DNA from: Dactylosporangium roseum
GTDB taxonomy: Bacteria; Actinomycetota; Actinomycetes; Mycobacteriales; Micromonosporaceae
Length of the DNA: 64,000 nt
Assembly (NCBI RefSeq): GCF_025264685.1
Contig: NZ_CP073721.1
Coordinates: forward strand, 1,417,001-1,481,000
Reading direction: 5' to 3'
Positions within the stretch are counted from its first letter, which is position 1; the number at the start of each line of letters is the position of its first letter. This document shows, piece by piece, positions 1-8,183 of this stretch. Position numbers and translations under genes: made by a program. The notes under the pieces were generated by a model. The model saw only the letters and a program-made list of their open reading frames with translations, made no database searches and was not told the DNA's origin.

Positions 1-132
1 GGGCGCCGGGCCGAGGACGCAGTCCGCGAAAAGCCCGGTGTCCAGGCCGACCACCTCGTGCCCGGCTTGACGGAGTATCGGCACCAGCACGCTGCCGATG
101 TATCCGTCGTGACCAGTGACGAGTACGCGCAT
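1..132 (-). CDS. NAD-dependent sugar epimerase/dehydratase (N-terminal fragment)
   Basis: Only the first 44 codons are in the window; the gene runs off the left edge. The translation begins MRVLVTGHDGYIGSVLVPIL, the first beta strand and glycine-rich TGxxGxxG turn of the extended short-chain dehydrogenase (NAD(P)-binding Rossmann) family, followed by the second strand HEVVGLD with its acidic end. Such enzymes epimerise or dehydrate nucleotide sugars. It is divergent from a sugar C-methyltransferase and a sugar nucleotidyltransferase, so an NDP-sugar role is likely. The substrate cannot be told from this fragment. Confidence 0.85.
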   Translation of the reverse strand, partial: MRVLVTGHDGYIGSVLVPILRQAGHEVVGLDTGLFADCVLGPAP

Positions 133-392
133 GGCAAAGCTCCCGAACGCTCGGCGGGTGGAAGGCGAGTCTATGAGGCGCCGAAAAGGCCCTCGGTGGT
201 GTGTCGGACTTCTTACTCTGGCGTTTACCGGAAGCCACCGGCGACCGCTAGCTTCTTGCCTTGGATTTTGCCTTAGGCTGACTCGTCCATGGCCGCGTGG
301 GGCGTGGCTTCGGATGTGATTCGTCAGTCATTCGCTGGATCGCCGGTTCGCTGGTGGGGAGCCTAGCGCCAGTGACAATTTGGGGGGAACAT

Positions 393-1625
393 ATGCCCGT
401 AGTCTCGTGCCGGTTGTGTGGGGCCGAGCTCACCGAGACCTTCGTCGACCTTGGGATGTCCCCGCTCTGCGAGAGCTACGTGCCCGCGGAGAAGATCGAC
501 GCCCCGGAGACCTTCTACCCGCTCCACGTGCGGATCTGCTCCGAGTGCCTGCTCGTGCAGCTCCCGGCGTACGTGGCGGGTGAGGAGATCTTCTCCGACT
601 ACCTGTACTTCTCCTCCTACTCGACGTCCTGGGTGGAGCACGCCCGGCGGTACGCGGTGTCGATGATCGAGAAGCTCAACCTAACGGCCGACAGCCTGGT
701 CGCCGAAGTGGCCAGTAATGACGGATACCTTCTCCAGCATTTTGTGGACGCAGGTATCCCGGTGGTCGGCGTTGAGCCAGCGGGAAATGTCGCAGCGGTT
801 GCCCGGGAAAAGGGCGTCCGCACCGAGGTGTGCTTTCTCGGGCCGGAAACGGGTGCATCGGTCGCGGCGCAATACGGCGCCGCGGATCTGGTGGCGGCAA
901 ATAACGTTTATGCCCATATTCCGGACATTATTGGGTTTTCGCAGGGCCTGGCTAATCTGGTCAAACCGGGCGGGTTGGTCACCCTTGAGTTTCCGCACCT
1001 GCTGCGCCTGATCGAGCGGCGCCAGTTCGACACCATCTACCACGAGCACTACCAGTACCTGTCCCTGCTCACCGCGTCGCGGGCGCTGGCGAAGGGCGGC
1101 CTCACCGTCGTCGACGTCGAGGAGCTCTCCACGCACGGCGGCTCGCTGCGCGTACACGCCATGCACGCGGATCACGCGGGGGAGCCGTCGCTCGCCGTGA
1201 AGAACCTGCTGGAGGCGGAGGCGGCCGCCGGCCTGCACACGCTGGACGGGCACAAGGGCTTCGCCGACGAGGTCTTCACGATCAAGCGCGACCTGCTCGA
1301 CTTCCTCATGACGGCGCGCCGCGAGGGCAAGCGGGTGGTCGGCTACGGTGCGCCGGGCAAGGGCAACACGCTGCTCAACCACTGCGGCATCCGGGAGGAC
1401 CTGCTCGAGTACACGGTCGACCGGTCGCCGCACAAGCAGGGTATGTTCCTCCCCGGTACGCACATCCCGATCCACGAGCCGGAGCGCATCGCCGCGGACC
1501 GGCCCGACTATGTCCTGGTCCTGCCGTGGAACCTGCGCACGGAGATCGGCGCGCAGCTCTCCTACGTGCGCGACTGGGGCGGCAAGCTGGTGTACCCGAT
1601 TCCCGCGCTCGAGGTAGAGGGGTAG
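393..1625 (+). CDS. SAM-dependent sugar C-methyltransferase (TylC3/TcaB9-like)
   Basis: This 410-residue protein has the three-part layout of NDP-hexose C-methyltransferases. The N-terminal zinc site has CxxC at C6/C9 and C49/C52. The central Rossmann domain has a SAM loop (VAEVASNDGYLL, about residue 100). The C-terminal domain has VVGYGAPGKGNTLLNHCGI near residue 315. The Y216-H-E218-H219-Y motif matches the catalytic Tyr/Glu/His cluster of this family. A longer in-frame GTG lies at 297, but ATG 393 follows a GGGGGGAA ribosome site and starts exactly at the zinc motif. It probably adds a branch methyl to a 4-keto nucleotide sugar, with the following genes as partners. Codons from about 700 to 970 are markedly AT-richer than the rest. 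Confidence 0.88.
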   Translation: MPVVSCRLCGAELTETFVDLGMSPLCESYVPAEKIDAPETFYPLHVRICSECLLVQLPAYVAGEEIFSDYLYFSSYSTSWVEHARRYAVSMIEKLNLTADSLVAEVASNDGYLLQHFVDAGIPVVGVEPAGNVAAVAREKGVRTEVCFLGPETGASVAAQYGAADLVAANNVYAHIPDIIGFSQGLANLVKPGGLVTLEFPHLLRLIERRQFDTIYHEHYQYLSLLTASRALAKGGLTVVDVEELSTHGGSLRVHAMHADHAGEPSLAVKNLLEAEAAAGLHTLDGHKGFADEVFTIKRDLLDFLMTARREGKRVVGYGAPGKGNTLLNHCGIREDLLEYTVDRSPHKQGMFLPGTHIPIHEPERIAADRPDYVLVLPWNLRTEIGAQLSYVRDWGGKLVYPIPALEVEG

Positions 1626-1630
1626 TTGCG

Positions 1631-2440
1631 GTGAAGGTGGTCCTGTTCTGCGGTGGCCTCGGCATGCGCATGCGCGAGGGCACGAACAACGCGCCCAAGC
1701 CGATGGCGATGATCGGTGACCGGCCGCTGCTGTGGCACGTCATGCGGTATTACGCACATTTCGGGCACACCGACTTCATCCTCGCGCTCGGCTACGGTGC
1801 CGCCGTGGTCAAGGACTACTTCCTGCACTACGACGAGACGCTGTCCAACGACTTCACCCTCGTCGGCGGCAACCGTGACGTGCAGTTGTTCTCGACCGAC
1901 ATCACGGACTGGAACATCACGTTCATCGACACCGGCCTCAAGGCGACCATCGGCGAGCGGCTCATGCGCGTGCGCAAGTATGTCGAGGACGAGCCGATGT
2001 TCCTGGCCAACTACGCCGACACGCTCACCGACGCGCCGCTGCCCGAGATGGTCGAGCGGTTCCGCACGTCGGAAGCGACCGTGAGCATGCTGGCCGTACC
2101 GCCGGTGTCGACCCACCACGTCGTCGAGATGGGCGACGACGGGTCGGTCTCCCGGGTCCGGGACTTCCGTGAGCTGATGACGTGGGAGAACGGCGGATAC
2201 TTCATCATGCGGCCGCAGATCTTCGACGCCCTGCGGGAGGGCGAGGACATGGTGCCGCACGCGTTCGACCGGCTGATCCCCGACCGCAAGCTCCTGGCCC
2301 AGCAGTACGACGGGTTCTGGCGCGCGGTCGACACCTTCAAGGACCGGGCGGAGATGGAAGAGGCGTACAACGGCGGCAACTGCCCCTGGATGCTGTGGGA
2401 CTCCGCACGACGGCCGGTCGTACCGGCGCAGCGCTCATGA
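1631..2440 (+). CDS. Sugar-1-phosphate nucleotidyltransferase, glucose-1-phosphate cytidylyltransferase (RfbF)-like
   Basis: 269 residues, GTG start five bases after the previous stop. The N-terminus has the nucleotidyltransferase signature FCGGLGMRMRE, then APKPMAMIGDRPLLWHVMRYY, DFILALGYGAAVVKDYF and WNITFIDTG. This order and spacing match the RfbF glucose-1-phosphate cytidylyltransferases better than RmlA-type thymidylyltransferases, so a CDP-sugar product is favoured. The motif here is GGLGMRMRE where RfbF has GGLGTRLSE; the metal- and phosphate-binding core (KPM, GG) is kept. It is co-transcribed with the methyltransferase before it and overlaps the deacetylase after it, which suggests an activated, modified deoxysugar made for a glycan or glycoside. 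Confidence 0.82.
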   Translation: MKVVLFCGGLGMRMREGTNNAPKPMAMIGDRPLLWHVMRYYAHFGHTDFILALGYGAAVVKDYFLHYDETLSNDFTLVGGNRDVQLFSTDITDWNITFIDTGLKATIGERLMRVRKYVEDEPMFLANYADTLTDAPLPEMVERFRTSEATVSMLAVPPVSTHHVVEMGDDGSVSRVRDFRELMTWENGGYFIMRPQIFDALREGEDMVPHAFDRLIPDRKLLAQQYDGFWRAVDTFKDRAEMEEAYNGGNCPWMLWDSARRPVVPAQRS

Positions 2441-3069
2441 TCGGATTCTCACTCGCCGGCGTGCGGTCCGTCGTCCTGCTGGGTGCCCACCCGGACGACA
2501 TCGAGATCGCCGCCGGCGGCCTGCTGCTGTCGTTGCCGGCCGGGGTGTCGGTGGAGTATGTCCTGGCGACCGGGGTCCCCGACCGGCAGGACGAGGCCCG
2601 GTCGGCGGCGTCGGCGTTCCTCGCGCGGGCGTCGTCGCTGCGGTTCCATCTGCACGACCTGCCGGACGGGCGGCTGCCCGCACACTGGAACGCGGCGAAG
2701 GAGATCGTGGAGGCGGCGGCCGGGCTGGGCCGGGCAGACCTGGTGCTGGCCCCGTCCCGGAACGACGCGCACCAGGACCACCGGCTGCTGGGCACGCTGG
2801 CGTCGACCGCGTTCCGCGACTCGCTGGTCCTGCACTACGAGATCCCCAAGTGGGACGGCGACCTGTCGCGGCGAAACGTCTACGTGCCGTTGACGGTGGA
2901 GCAGGGCCGCCAGAAGGTGGCGCTGCTCCACGAGCACTTCCCGTCGCAGAAGGCGCGCGACTGGTGGGACGACGAGGTGTTCCTGGGCTTGGCCCGCCTC
3001 CGCGGCATGGAGTGCCGGTCCCACTACGCGGAAGCGTTCACGGTGGACAAGGCGGTCTTGTCGTTCTGA
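2437..3069 (+). CDS. PIG-L/LmbE family deacetylase
   Basis: 210 residues. ATG overlaps the upstream stop codon in an ATGA, so translation is probably coupled. The zinc motif AHPDDIE lies at residues 17-23, and the second metal segment NDAHQDHR lies near residues 109-116, both diagnostic of PIG-L-type N-acetyl-sugar deacetylases (MshB, GlcNAc-PI deacetylase, BshB families). It is of usual length with no secretion signal, so it is cytoplasmic. In this operon it probably deacetylates the amino-sugar made by the neighbouring enzymes, but it could act on an unrelated N-acetyl substrate. Confidence 0.85.
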   Translation: MIGFSLAGVRSVVLLGAHPDDIEIAAGGLLLSLPAGVSVEYVLATGVPDRQDEARSAASAFLARASSLRFHLHDLPDGRLPAHWNAAKEIVEAAAGLGRADLVLAPSRNDAHQDHRLLGTLASTAFRDSLVLHYEIPKWDGDLSRRNVYVPLTVEQGRQKVALLHEHFPSQKARDWWDDEVFLGLARLRGMECRSHYAEAFTVDKAVLSF

Positions 3070-3100
3070 CCGCGTCAGCCCGCCTGTCGCCGAAGCCGAC

Positions 3101-3189
3101 TTGACCTTGGTGGCTTTCGGGGGCCCCGACCACGGAAAGCGACCAAGGTCAACGCAAGCCCTCATGATCTTGAATCTATCGCGATCATG
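3101..3189. terminator. Double hairpin in convergent intergenic gap (bidirectional terminator)
   Basis: Arms 3101-3118 (TTGACCTTGGTGGCTTTC) and 3135-3152 pair over 18 bp with one mismatch around a 16-base loop. A second short palindrome, CATGATC/GATCATG, lies at 3163-3169 and 3183-3189. The position between two converging stop codons fits a bidirectional terminator, without a T-tract as is usual in high-GC actinomycetes. Confidence 0.55.
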
Positions 3190-3213
3190 GGCAAGGCGGG
3201 GTGCTGATCGGTG

Positions 3214-4569
3214 TCAGCCGTGGGTCACGGGCTTGGCGGTGTCGAGGTACACGTTGCTCGACTCCCACTTCACGCCCGGCAGGTCCTCGTTCGACGCGGG
3301 GCCGTAGCGGCTGTTCCGCACGAACACGTTGCCGCGGAAGACGACGTTGTCGGCCTTCGTGTCGGGGCGGATGTTCACCGTGTAGTTGCCGCCGGTGAAC
3401 AGGTTGTCCTCGACCAGCAGGTTGCTCAACGACGGCGCCGTCTCCGAGCCTAGCTGGAACCCCGCGTTGAACGGTTCGTTCGTCGTGGGGTTGAAGGCCT
3501 CCAGCGTGTTGTGCCGCACCACCATGCCCGTGCCGCCGGTCGTCTGCAGGATGTCCTGGTGATCCTTCTCGTCGGTGAAGATCAGGCCGTGAATCCAGCA
3601 GTCCTCGATCACGGCGCCGTCCGAGACGCGCGGTCCCTCGTTCAGCGTGTGCATGTGGACCCGGCGCAGCGTGTAGTGGCCGAAACCGACGCCCAGCCCT
3701 TCACCCTCGCCCTGGATCTCCGAGTCCTCGACGGTGAGGCTCGCGTCGGGGACCATGTCGTCGAACACCCGGATAATCATCCCGCCCTTGTTCTTGCAGG
3801 TGATCTTCGACCGCTTGATCGTCACGTTCTTCGCCTTGATGTCCAGGCAGTCGGTGAGGATCTTCCCGTCGATGACCGTGCCGGGCTCGGTGATCACGTA
3901 TTTTCCGGTGTACGGCGTGAGCTTCGTCCCGGCGGGAACGCCCGTGTTCTCCGGCCCGGGCCACGGCTTCGAGGCCTTGACGGGGCCGGGAGTGAGGCCG
4001 GCGCCGCTGGTCGCGTGTTTCTTGCCGGGCTCGTCGAAGGCGTACTTCGCCTCGTACGGCTTGGCGTCGACCGACGAGTCGCTCACGATCACCGGCGCCG
4101 CGGCGCTGTGCGAGAAGCCCGTCGTGCAGCCGTGGACCTTCACCCGGCTCGCCGTGTAGTTGCCGTGGCCGACGCCGGTCATGTCCTTGCCGCCGCAGAA
4201 CACCTCGGTGTTGTCGATGACGGTGCCGGTGAACCCGGCGAACACCTTGATCGCGACCGTTCCGGTGTGGTGGACGGTGGTGTTGGTGATCTTGACGTTG
4301 TTCGCCTTGACGTACAGGGCGTTGGTGAGCTTCTGCCGGTCGACCGTGGCACCGTCGGTGCTGATGACGGTGGCCTTCTCGTGGGTGCCGCCGTCCGGAC
4401 CGGCGTGGCCGTCACCGTCGACCAACTGGAGGATCACGACGGTGGCGGCGCCCACGACGGCCAGGGCGCCGACGATCGCGCCTCCGATGATCCACGGGCG
4501 GCGCGGGCGGGATGGCGGTGGTGTCGCATCGCGATCGGCTCGGCTTCCCCGCACCTGATCAGTGCTCAC
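3214..4569 (-). CDS. Membrane-anchored right-handed parallel beta-helix protein
   Basis: 451 residues. GTG 4569 is chosen because a GGGGGAGA ribosome site lies just upstream; an in-frame start 13 codons earlier lacks one. A short basic cytoplasmic tail is followed by one membrane helix (about residues 25-47, IIGGAIVGALAVVGAATVVIL), so the rest is extracytoplasmic. Two successive beta-helix units follow: about residues 75-180 (ALYVKANNVKITNTTVHHTG) and 235-430 (CLDIKAKNVTIKRSKITC). Both open with the same D/N-x-L-x-x-K-A-x-N-V-x-I pattern, which suggests an internal duplication. Such folds occur in polysaccharide lyases and surface proteins. I see no assured catalytic motif, and it may bind or cleave a surface polysaccharide. 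Confidence 0.75.
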   Translation of the reverse strand: MSTDQVRGSRADRDATPPPSRPRRPWIIGGAIVGALAVVGAATVVILQLVDGDGHAGPDGGTHEKATVISTDGATVDRQKLTNALYVKANNVKITNTTVHHTGTVAIKVFAGFTGTVIDNTEVFCGGKDMTGVGHGNYTASRVKVHGCTTGFSHSAAAPVIVSDSSVDAKPYEAKYAFDEPGKKHATSGAGLTPGPVKASKPWPGPENTGVPAGTKLTPYTGKYVITEPGTVIDGKILTDCLDIKAKNVTIKRSKITCKNKGGMIIRVFDDMVPDASLTVEDSEIQGEGEGLGVGFGHYTLRRVHMHTLNEGPRVSDGAVIEDCWIHGLIFTDEKDHQDILQTTGGTGMVVRHNTLEAFNPTTNEPFNAGFQLGSETAPSLSNLLVEDNLFTGGNYTVNIRPDTKADNVVFRGNVFVRNSRYGPASNEDLPGVKWESSNVYLDTAKPVTHG

Positions 4570-4754
4570 ACCATCTCCCCCAGAACGCGGTCTGGCCACC
4601 CGCCGCACAGACCCGCGGACGATACGTGAGGAACATTGCCCCGATCAACCCGACTGTCAACTTTCGGCATCCTTCCCACAGGAAGTCGCAGGCCACAAGC
4701 AGTCGGGGCCACGCACCGAATCGTCGGCGCGCGGCCCCGAGCCGACGGGAACGG

Positions 4755-6599
4755 TCAGCGCGTGCCGCCGTTGGCCTCCACGGCGACCTTGCCGTTGCTC
4801 GGCGCGCCGGTCGTCGTCTTCTCCTGCGTGGCCGCCTCGCGGATGGCCTCGGCGGCCTTCTCGGCGTCGGCGACCGTCTGAGCGGCGCGGTCGGCGGCCT
4901 CGGTGCCGGCGGCCGTCGCCAGTTCGTCGATCTCCTTGGCCCGCTGCTCGGCTTTCCTGATCTTCTCCTCGGCCGCGCGGAGCCGCTCCTCGGTGGCGGC
5001 GAGCTTCGCGGCCGCCTCCTCGGCATTGGCCGTCTGCTGCCGCAGCTCGGCGAGACGCATCTCGGCTGCGGTGACCTGGCTGGTCAGCTCGGTCTCCTGA
5101 GCGCGCAGCCCGGCGAGCTGGGTGCTGAGCTCCGCTTCCGACTTCGCGATCCGGCTGGTGAGCTCGGTTTCCTGCTCGCGCAGCTCGGTCAGGCGCGCCT
5201 CGGCCGCCTCGACCTCTTCGGCCCGCTTGTCCAGCGCGGTCTCCCGCTCGCGCAGCTCGGCCAGACGCGTCTCGACGTCGGTCTCCTTCGCCTGCACCTC
5301 GGCCAGGCGCGCCGCGGCCGTGGCCGCCGACTCCGCCGCCGTGGCCGCCGTTGCGGTGTCGGCCGCACTCACAAGTGCCTCGGCCTCGGTCTTGGCGGTC
5401 GCACGGAGCTGCTCGGCCTCCGTTTCCGCGGTGGCGCGGGCCTTGGCCAGCTCCTCCTCGGCGGTCGCCCATAGCTGGGCGATCTCGGCCTCGCGCGCCG
5501 TGCGCAGGTCGAGCAGCTCCTGCTCGACGGCGGCGCGTTGCTCGGCCGCCCGCTGTTCGGCCTCGGCGCGGGCCTGGTCGTCGTCCTTGGCGGCCTGCTG
5601 CTGGATCTGCGCCGCCTGCTGCCTGGCCTGCTCGGTCACGGCGGCGGCCGACTGCTCGGCCTGCGCGGCGAGCACGTCCGCAGCCTCCCTGGCCTGGGCG
5701 GTCACGGTGGCGGCGTGCTGCTCCGCCTGCGCGGCGACGGCCGCCGCGGCCTCCTGCGCCTTGGCCGCCACGGCCGCGGCCGCCTGCTGGGCCTGGGCAT
5801 TGACCGCCTCGGCCTGCTGTTGCGCCTGCGCGGCCAGGGCCGTCGCCTGCTGCTGCACCGCCGCGAAGTGCTGGTCCGCCTGCGCCCGCACCTGGGCCGC
5901 GTGCTGCTCCGCCTCGGCGCGCAGCGCCGCCGCCTGCTGCTCGGCCGACGTGCGCAGAGCGTGGGCGTGCTGCTCGGCCTGCTGGCGGGCCTGCTCGATC
6001 TGGGCGGTGCCGGTCTGGACGATCCGCTGTGCCTCGGTCTGCGCGGTGGCGATGATGTGCTCCGCCTCGGCGCGCGCCCGCGTCGCGCGCTCCTCGACGG
6101 CGCGGGACTCGGCGTCGATCGACCGGCGACGGTCCGCCACCGTCCGCTCCTCCTCGGTGCGGCGGGCGGCGAGGGCGAGCTCGAAGTCCTCGTTGGCCTG
6201 GGCGGCGCGGCCACGGGCGTCGGCGAGGAGCCGCTCGGCCTCGGCACGCAGGCCGGCGATCTCCTGCGCCGCGCTGGCGCGGATCGATTCGGCCTGGTCC
6301 TCGGCGAGGCCGAGGATCTGCTCGACGCGTGGTCCGAGGTGCCGGAAGGAGACCTCACCGTGGTGCGGGATGCGACGGCGTAGCTCGGCCAGCTCCATCT
6401 GCAGGTCTTGCGCCTGCGAGGCGAGGGCCTGCACCTGGCCCCAGACCTCCTCGTTCTCCAGTTTCAGTGCGGCGATCTCGTTCTCGGACTGGGTCCAGTA
6501 CTTGTCGACCTGGTCCTTCTTGTAGCCCCGGATCGCGGTCTCGAAGTCAGGCTCCGAAGAGACCCCGGTCCCCGAGCCGAAGAGGTCGCCGTCTGACAT
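4755..6599 (-). CDS. Scy/FilP-type coiled-coil cytoskeletal protein (DivIVA-like N-terminus)
   Basis: 614 residues, almost wholly coiled coil and very rich in Ala, Glu and Gln. ATG 6599 is preferred because GAGG precedes it at good spacing. The N-terminus (FETAIRGYKKDQVDKYW, residues 19-35) is a DivIVA-type membrane-targeting/dimer motif. GPRVEQILGLAEDQAESIR near residue 89 is the conserved transition of the actinobacterial FilP/Scy ('cellulose-binding protein') family. Residues 208-339 form twelve uninterrupted 11-residue repeats such as AAAVAAQAEQH. These proteins organise polar tip growth and intermediate-filament-like assemblies in hyphae. It lies downstream of a shorter paralogue, matching the scy-filP pair of Streptomyces; which one corresponds to which is uncertain. 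Confidence 0.75.
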   Translation of the reverse strand: MSDGDLFGSGTGVSSEPDFETAIRGYKKDQVDKYWTQSENEIAALKLENEEVWGQVQALASQAQDLQMELAELRRRIPHHGEVSFRHLGPRVEQILGLAEDQAESIRASAAQEIAGLRAEAERLLADARGRAAQANEDFELALAARRTEEERTVADRRRSIDAESRAVEERATRARAEAEHIIATAQTEAQRIVQTGTAQIEQARQQAEQHAHALRTSAEQQAAALRAEAEQHAAQVRAQADQHFAAVQQQATALAAQAQQQAEAVNAQAQQAAAAVAAKAQEAAAAVAAQAEQHAATVTAQAREAADVLAAQAEQSAAAVTEQARQQAAQIQQQAAKDDDQARAEAEQRAAEQRAAVEQELLDLRTAREAEIAQLWATAEEELAKARATAETEAEQLRATAKTEAEALVSAADTATAATAAESAATAAARLAEVQAKETDVETRLAELRERETALDKRAEEVEAAEARLTELREQETELTSRIAKSEAELSTQLAGLRAQETELTSQVTAAEMRLAELRQQTANAEEAAAKLAATEERLRAAEEKIRKAEQRAKEIDELATAAGTEAADRAAQTVADAEKAAEAIREAATQEKTTTGAPSNGKVAVEANGGTR

Positions 6600-6725
6600 A
6601 GCATCCATCCTCACACGCAACGTCCCGCCACGCGCAATTACACACCGCGCATGACGGGACGTGCGATCGAACTCCCCGTGAATGGTTCAGGAAGCGGCAG
6701 ATCATCCGCCGCGACCTACCGTACG

Positions 6726-7967
6726 TCAGGCGGAGACCTTCTCGCCGTCTCCCGACTTGCCCTTCTTCTCGGACCCACCCTGCTGCGGCGGCGAGACCGA
6801 CGGCATGATGCCGGCGAGGCCGGAGAGCATCTGACCGAGCTGTGAGGTGACCGCGTCCTTCTGGCGGGTGAGGTCCTCGACCTCGCGCCGGGCACGCTGC
6901 GTGGTGTCGTCGGCCTCGGCGCGGGCCTCGCTGAGCACCCGGTGCGCCTCGGCGCGGGCCTCGTTGACCGTCTTCTCGGCGAGTGCCTTGGCCTTGTCGA
7001 CGGTCTCGGCGGCGGCGCGCTCGGACTCGACACGGCGCGTCTCGGCGCGCTGCTCGATCTCCTTGGCGCGATCTTCGGCGGCACGGGCGCGGCCCTCGGC
7101 CTCGGTGACGAGCTTCTGCGTCGCGGCGACGGCGGAGGCGTGGCGGGCGGACTCTTCGCGCTCGGCCTTCTCCTGCCGCTCGGCGATCTCGAGGGCCAGG
7201 GACTGGAGGTCCTTGTCGCGCTTGTCGCGGGCGTCGGTGAGCAGCTTGGTCGCCTCGGCGCGCTTCTCCTCCGCCTCGCGGGCGGCCTTGGCGCGTAGCT
7301 GGGTGATCTCCCGCTCGGCGGTCGCTCGCAGCGTCGCGACCTCACGCTCGACGGTCGCCTTCAGTTCGGCGACCTCGTGGGCGGTGGCGGTGCGGAGCTG
7401 CTTGGTCTCCCGCTCCGCGTCGGCCCGCAGCGTGTCGGCCTCGCGCCGGGCCTGCACCCGGACCTCGGCGGCCTCCCGCTCCGCGGCGGTGCGCAGGTTG
7501 CCCGCCTCGCGCTCGGCGGTCGCCTTCATGGCGGCGGACTCGGCGCGCGCCTTGTCGGTGATCTCGCGAGCCTCGAGCCGCGCCGCGGAGATGATGCCCT
7601 CGGACTCCCGCTTGGCCTCGCCCCGGTGGTCGTTGGCCTGCTCCTCGGCCAGGCGCAGGATCTGCTCGACCCGCGTGCCCAGGCCCGACAGCGTCGGCCG
7701 GTTGTTCTCCTCCAACTGTTTGTTGGTGTCGCTGAGCTTCTGCTCCATCGTGCCGAGCCGCTGTTCGGCCTGGCGGATGCGGCGCTGGGCCTCGGCGATT
7801 CGGCCCTCGGCCTCTTCCCGGGCCTGGTTGGCCTGCTGGAGCTGCGCGTTGAGACGCTGCAGCTTGCTGTCGACCTGCTGGCGGTCGTAGCCGCGCAGGA
7901 CGACGCTCAGCTCTTCGTGATCCGAGCCGTTCTGGAAGAAGTCAACCGAGGACTGCTGCTGGGGCAT
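6726..7967 (-). CDS. Scy/FilP-type coiled-coil polar-growth protein
   Basis: 413 residues starting at MPQQQSSVDFF. It has the DivIVA-like motif LSVVLRGYDRQQVDSKLQRL (about residues 20-39), the family transition GLGTRVEQILRLAEEQAND (about 96-114), then a long coiled coil. Residues 140-249 form ten consecutive 11-residue repeats (AEREAGNLRTA, AEREAAEVRVQ and so on). The C-terminal EVEDLTRQKDAVTSQLGQML resembles the end of FilP. It is paralogous to the next gene downstream. The start follows a recognisable promoter (TTGACC, 17 bp, GATAGC) with an approximately 45-base leader but a weak ribosome site. The expected role is assembly of the polar growth complex with DivIVA. Confidence 0.78.
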   Translation of the reverse strand: MPQQQSSVDFFQNGSDHEELSVVLRGYDRQQVDSKLQRLNAQLQQANQAREEAEGRIAEAQRRIRQAEQRLGTMEQKLSDTNKQLEENNRPTLSGLGTRVEQILRLAEEQANDHRGEAKRESEGIISAARLEAREITDKARAESAAMKATAEREAGNLRTAAEREAAEVRVQARREADTLRADAERETKQLRTATAHEVAELKATVEREVATLRATAEREITQLRAKAAREAEEKRAEATKLLTDARDKRDKDLQSLALEIAERQEKAEREESARHASAVAATQKLVTEAEGRARAAEDRAKEIEQRAETRRVESERAAAETVDKAKALAEKTVNEARAEAHRVLSEARAEADDTTQRARREVEDLTRQKDAVTSQLGQMLSGLAGIMPSVSPPQQGGSEKKGKSGDGEKVSA

Positions 7968-8014
7968 TGGCACATACTTGCAGACCACCCGGGGGCCTTC
8001 GCAAGGGTACAACG

Positions 8015-8043
8015 GCTATCTTCCTCAGGGCCCGCATGGTCAA
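8015..8043 (-). promoter_or_regulatory. Putative promoter of the coiled-coil gene pair
   Basis: Read on the minus strand, TTGACC (8038-8043) and GATAGC (8015-8020) are separated by 17 bp, close to an actinobacterial housekeeping promoter. Transcription would start near 8008, giving a leader of about 40 bases before the start at 7967. Confidence 0.4.
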
Positions 8044-8127
8044 CTTTGCGGGTCCAGGACACGCCACGGTTTTGTCATGCGGTGCGGGCGTGTCACCTGA
8101 CGGTGCGACCGCTGAGCCGCACCGGGC

Positions 8128-8147
8128 CGGTCACGACGCTGTGACCG
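8128..8147 (-). terminator. Hairpin downstream of ccr
   Basis: A perfect 7-bp inverted repeat CGGTCAC/GTGACCG encloses six bases, about 40 bases past the ccr stop. A second palindrome, GGCCGGC/GCCGGCC (8169-8184), touches the stop codon itself. There is no T-tract, so this is a weak terminator call. Confidence 0.35.
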
Positions 8148-8183
8148 TCCCGGGGCGGGGTCATGGTGGGCCGGCGGGCCGGC

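Noticed and set aside
3160..3213. Possible small gene in the convergent gap
   Set aside because: Short open frames here cross both hairpins and have no ribosome site or protein-like composition.
5122..6525. Plus-strand open frame of Ser/Ala/Cys-rich sequence across the coiled-coil gene
   Set aside because: It is the complement of Ala/Glu/Gln hendecad codons. Its composition is not protein-like and it has no start context.
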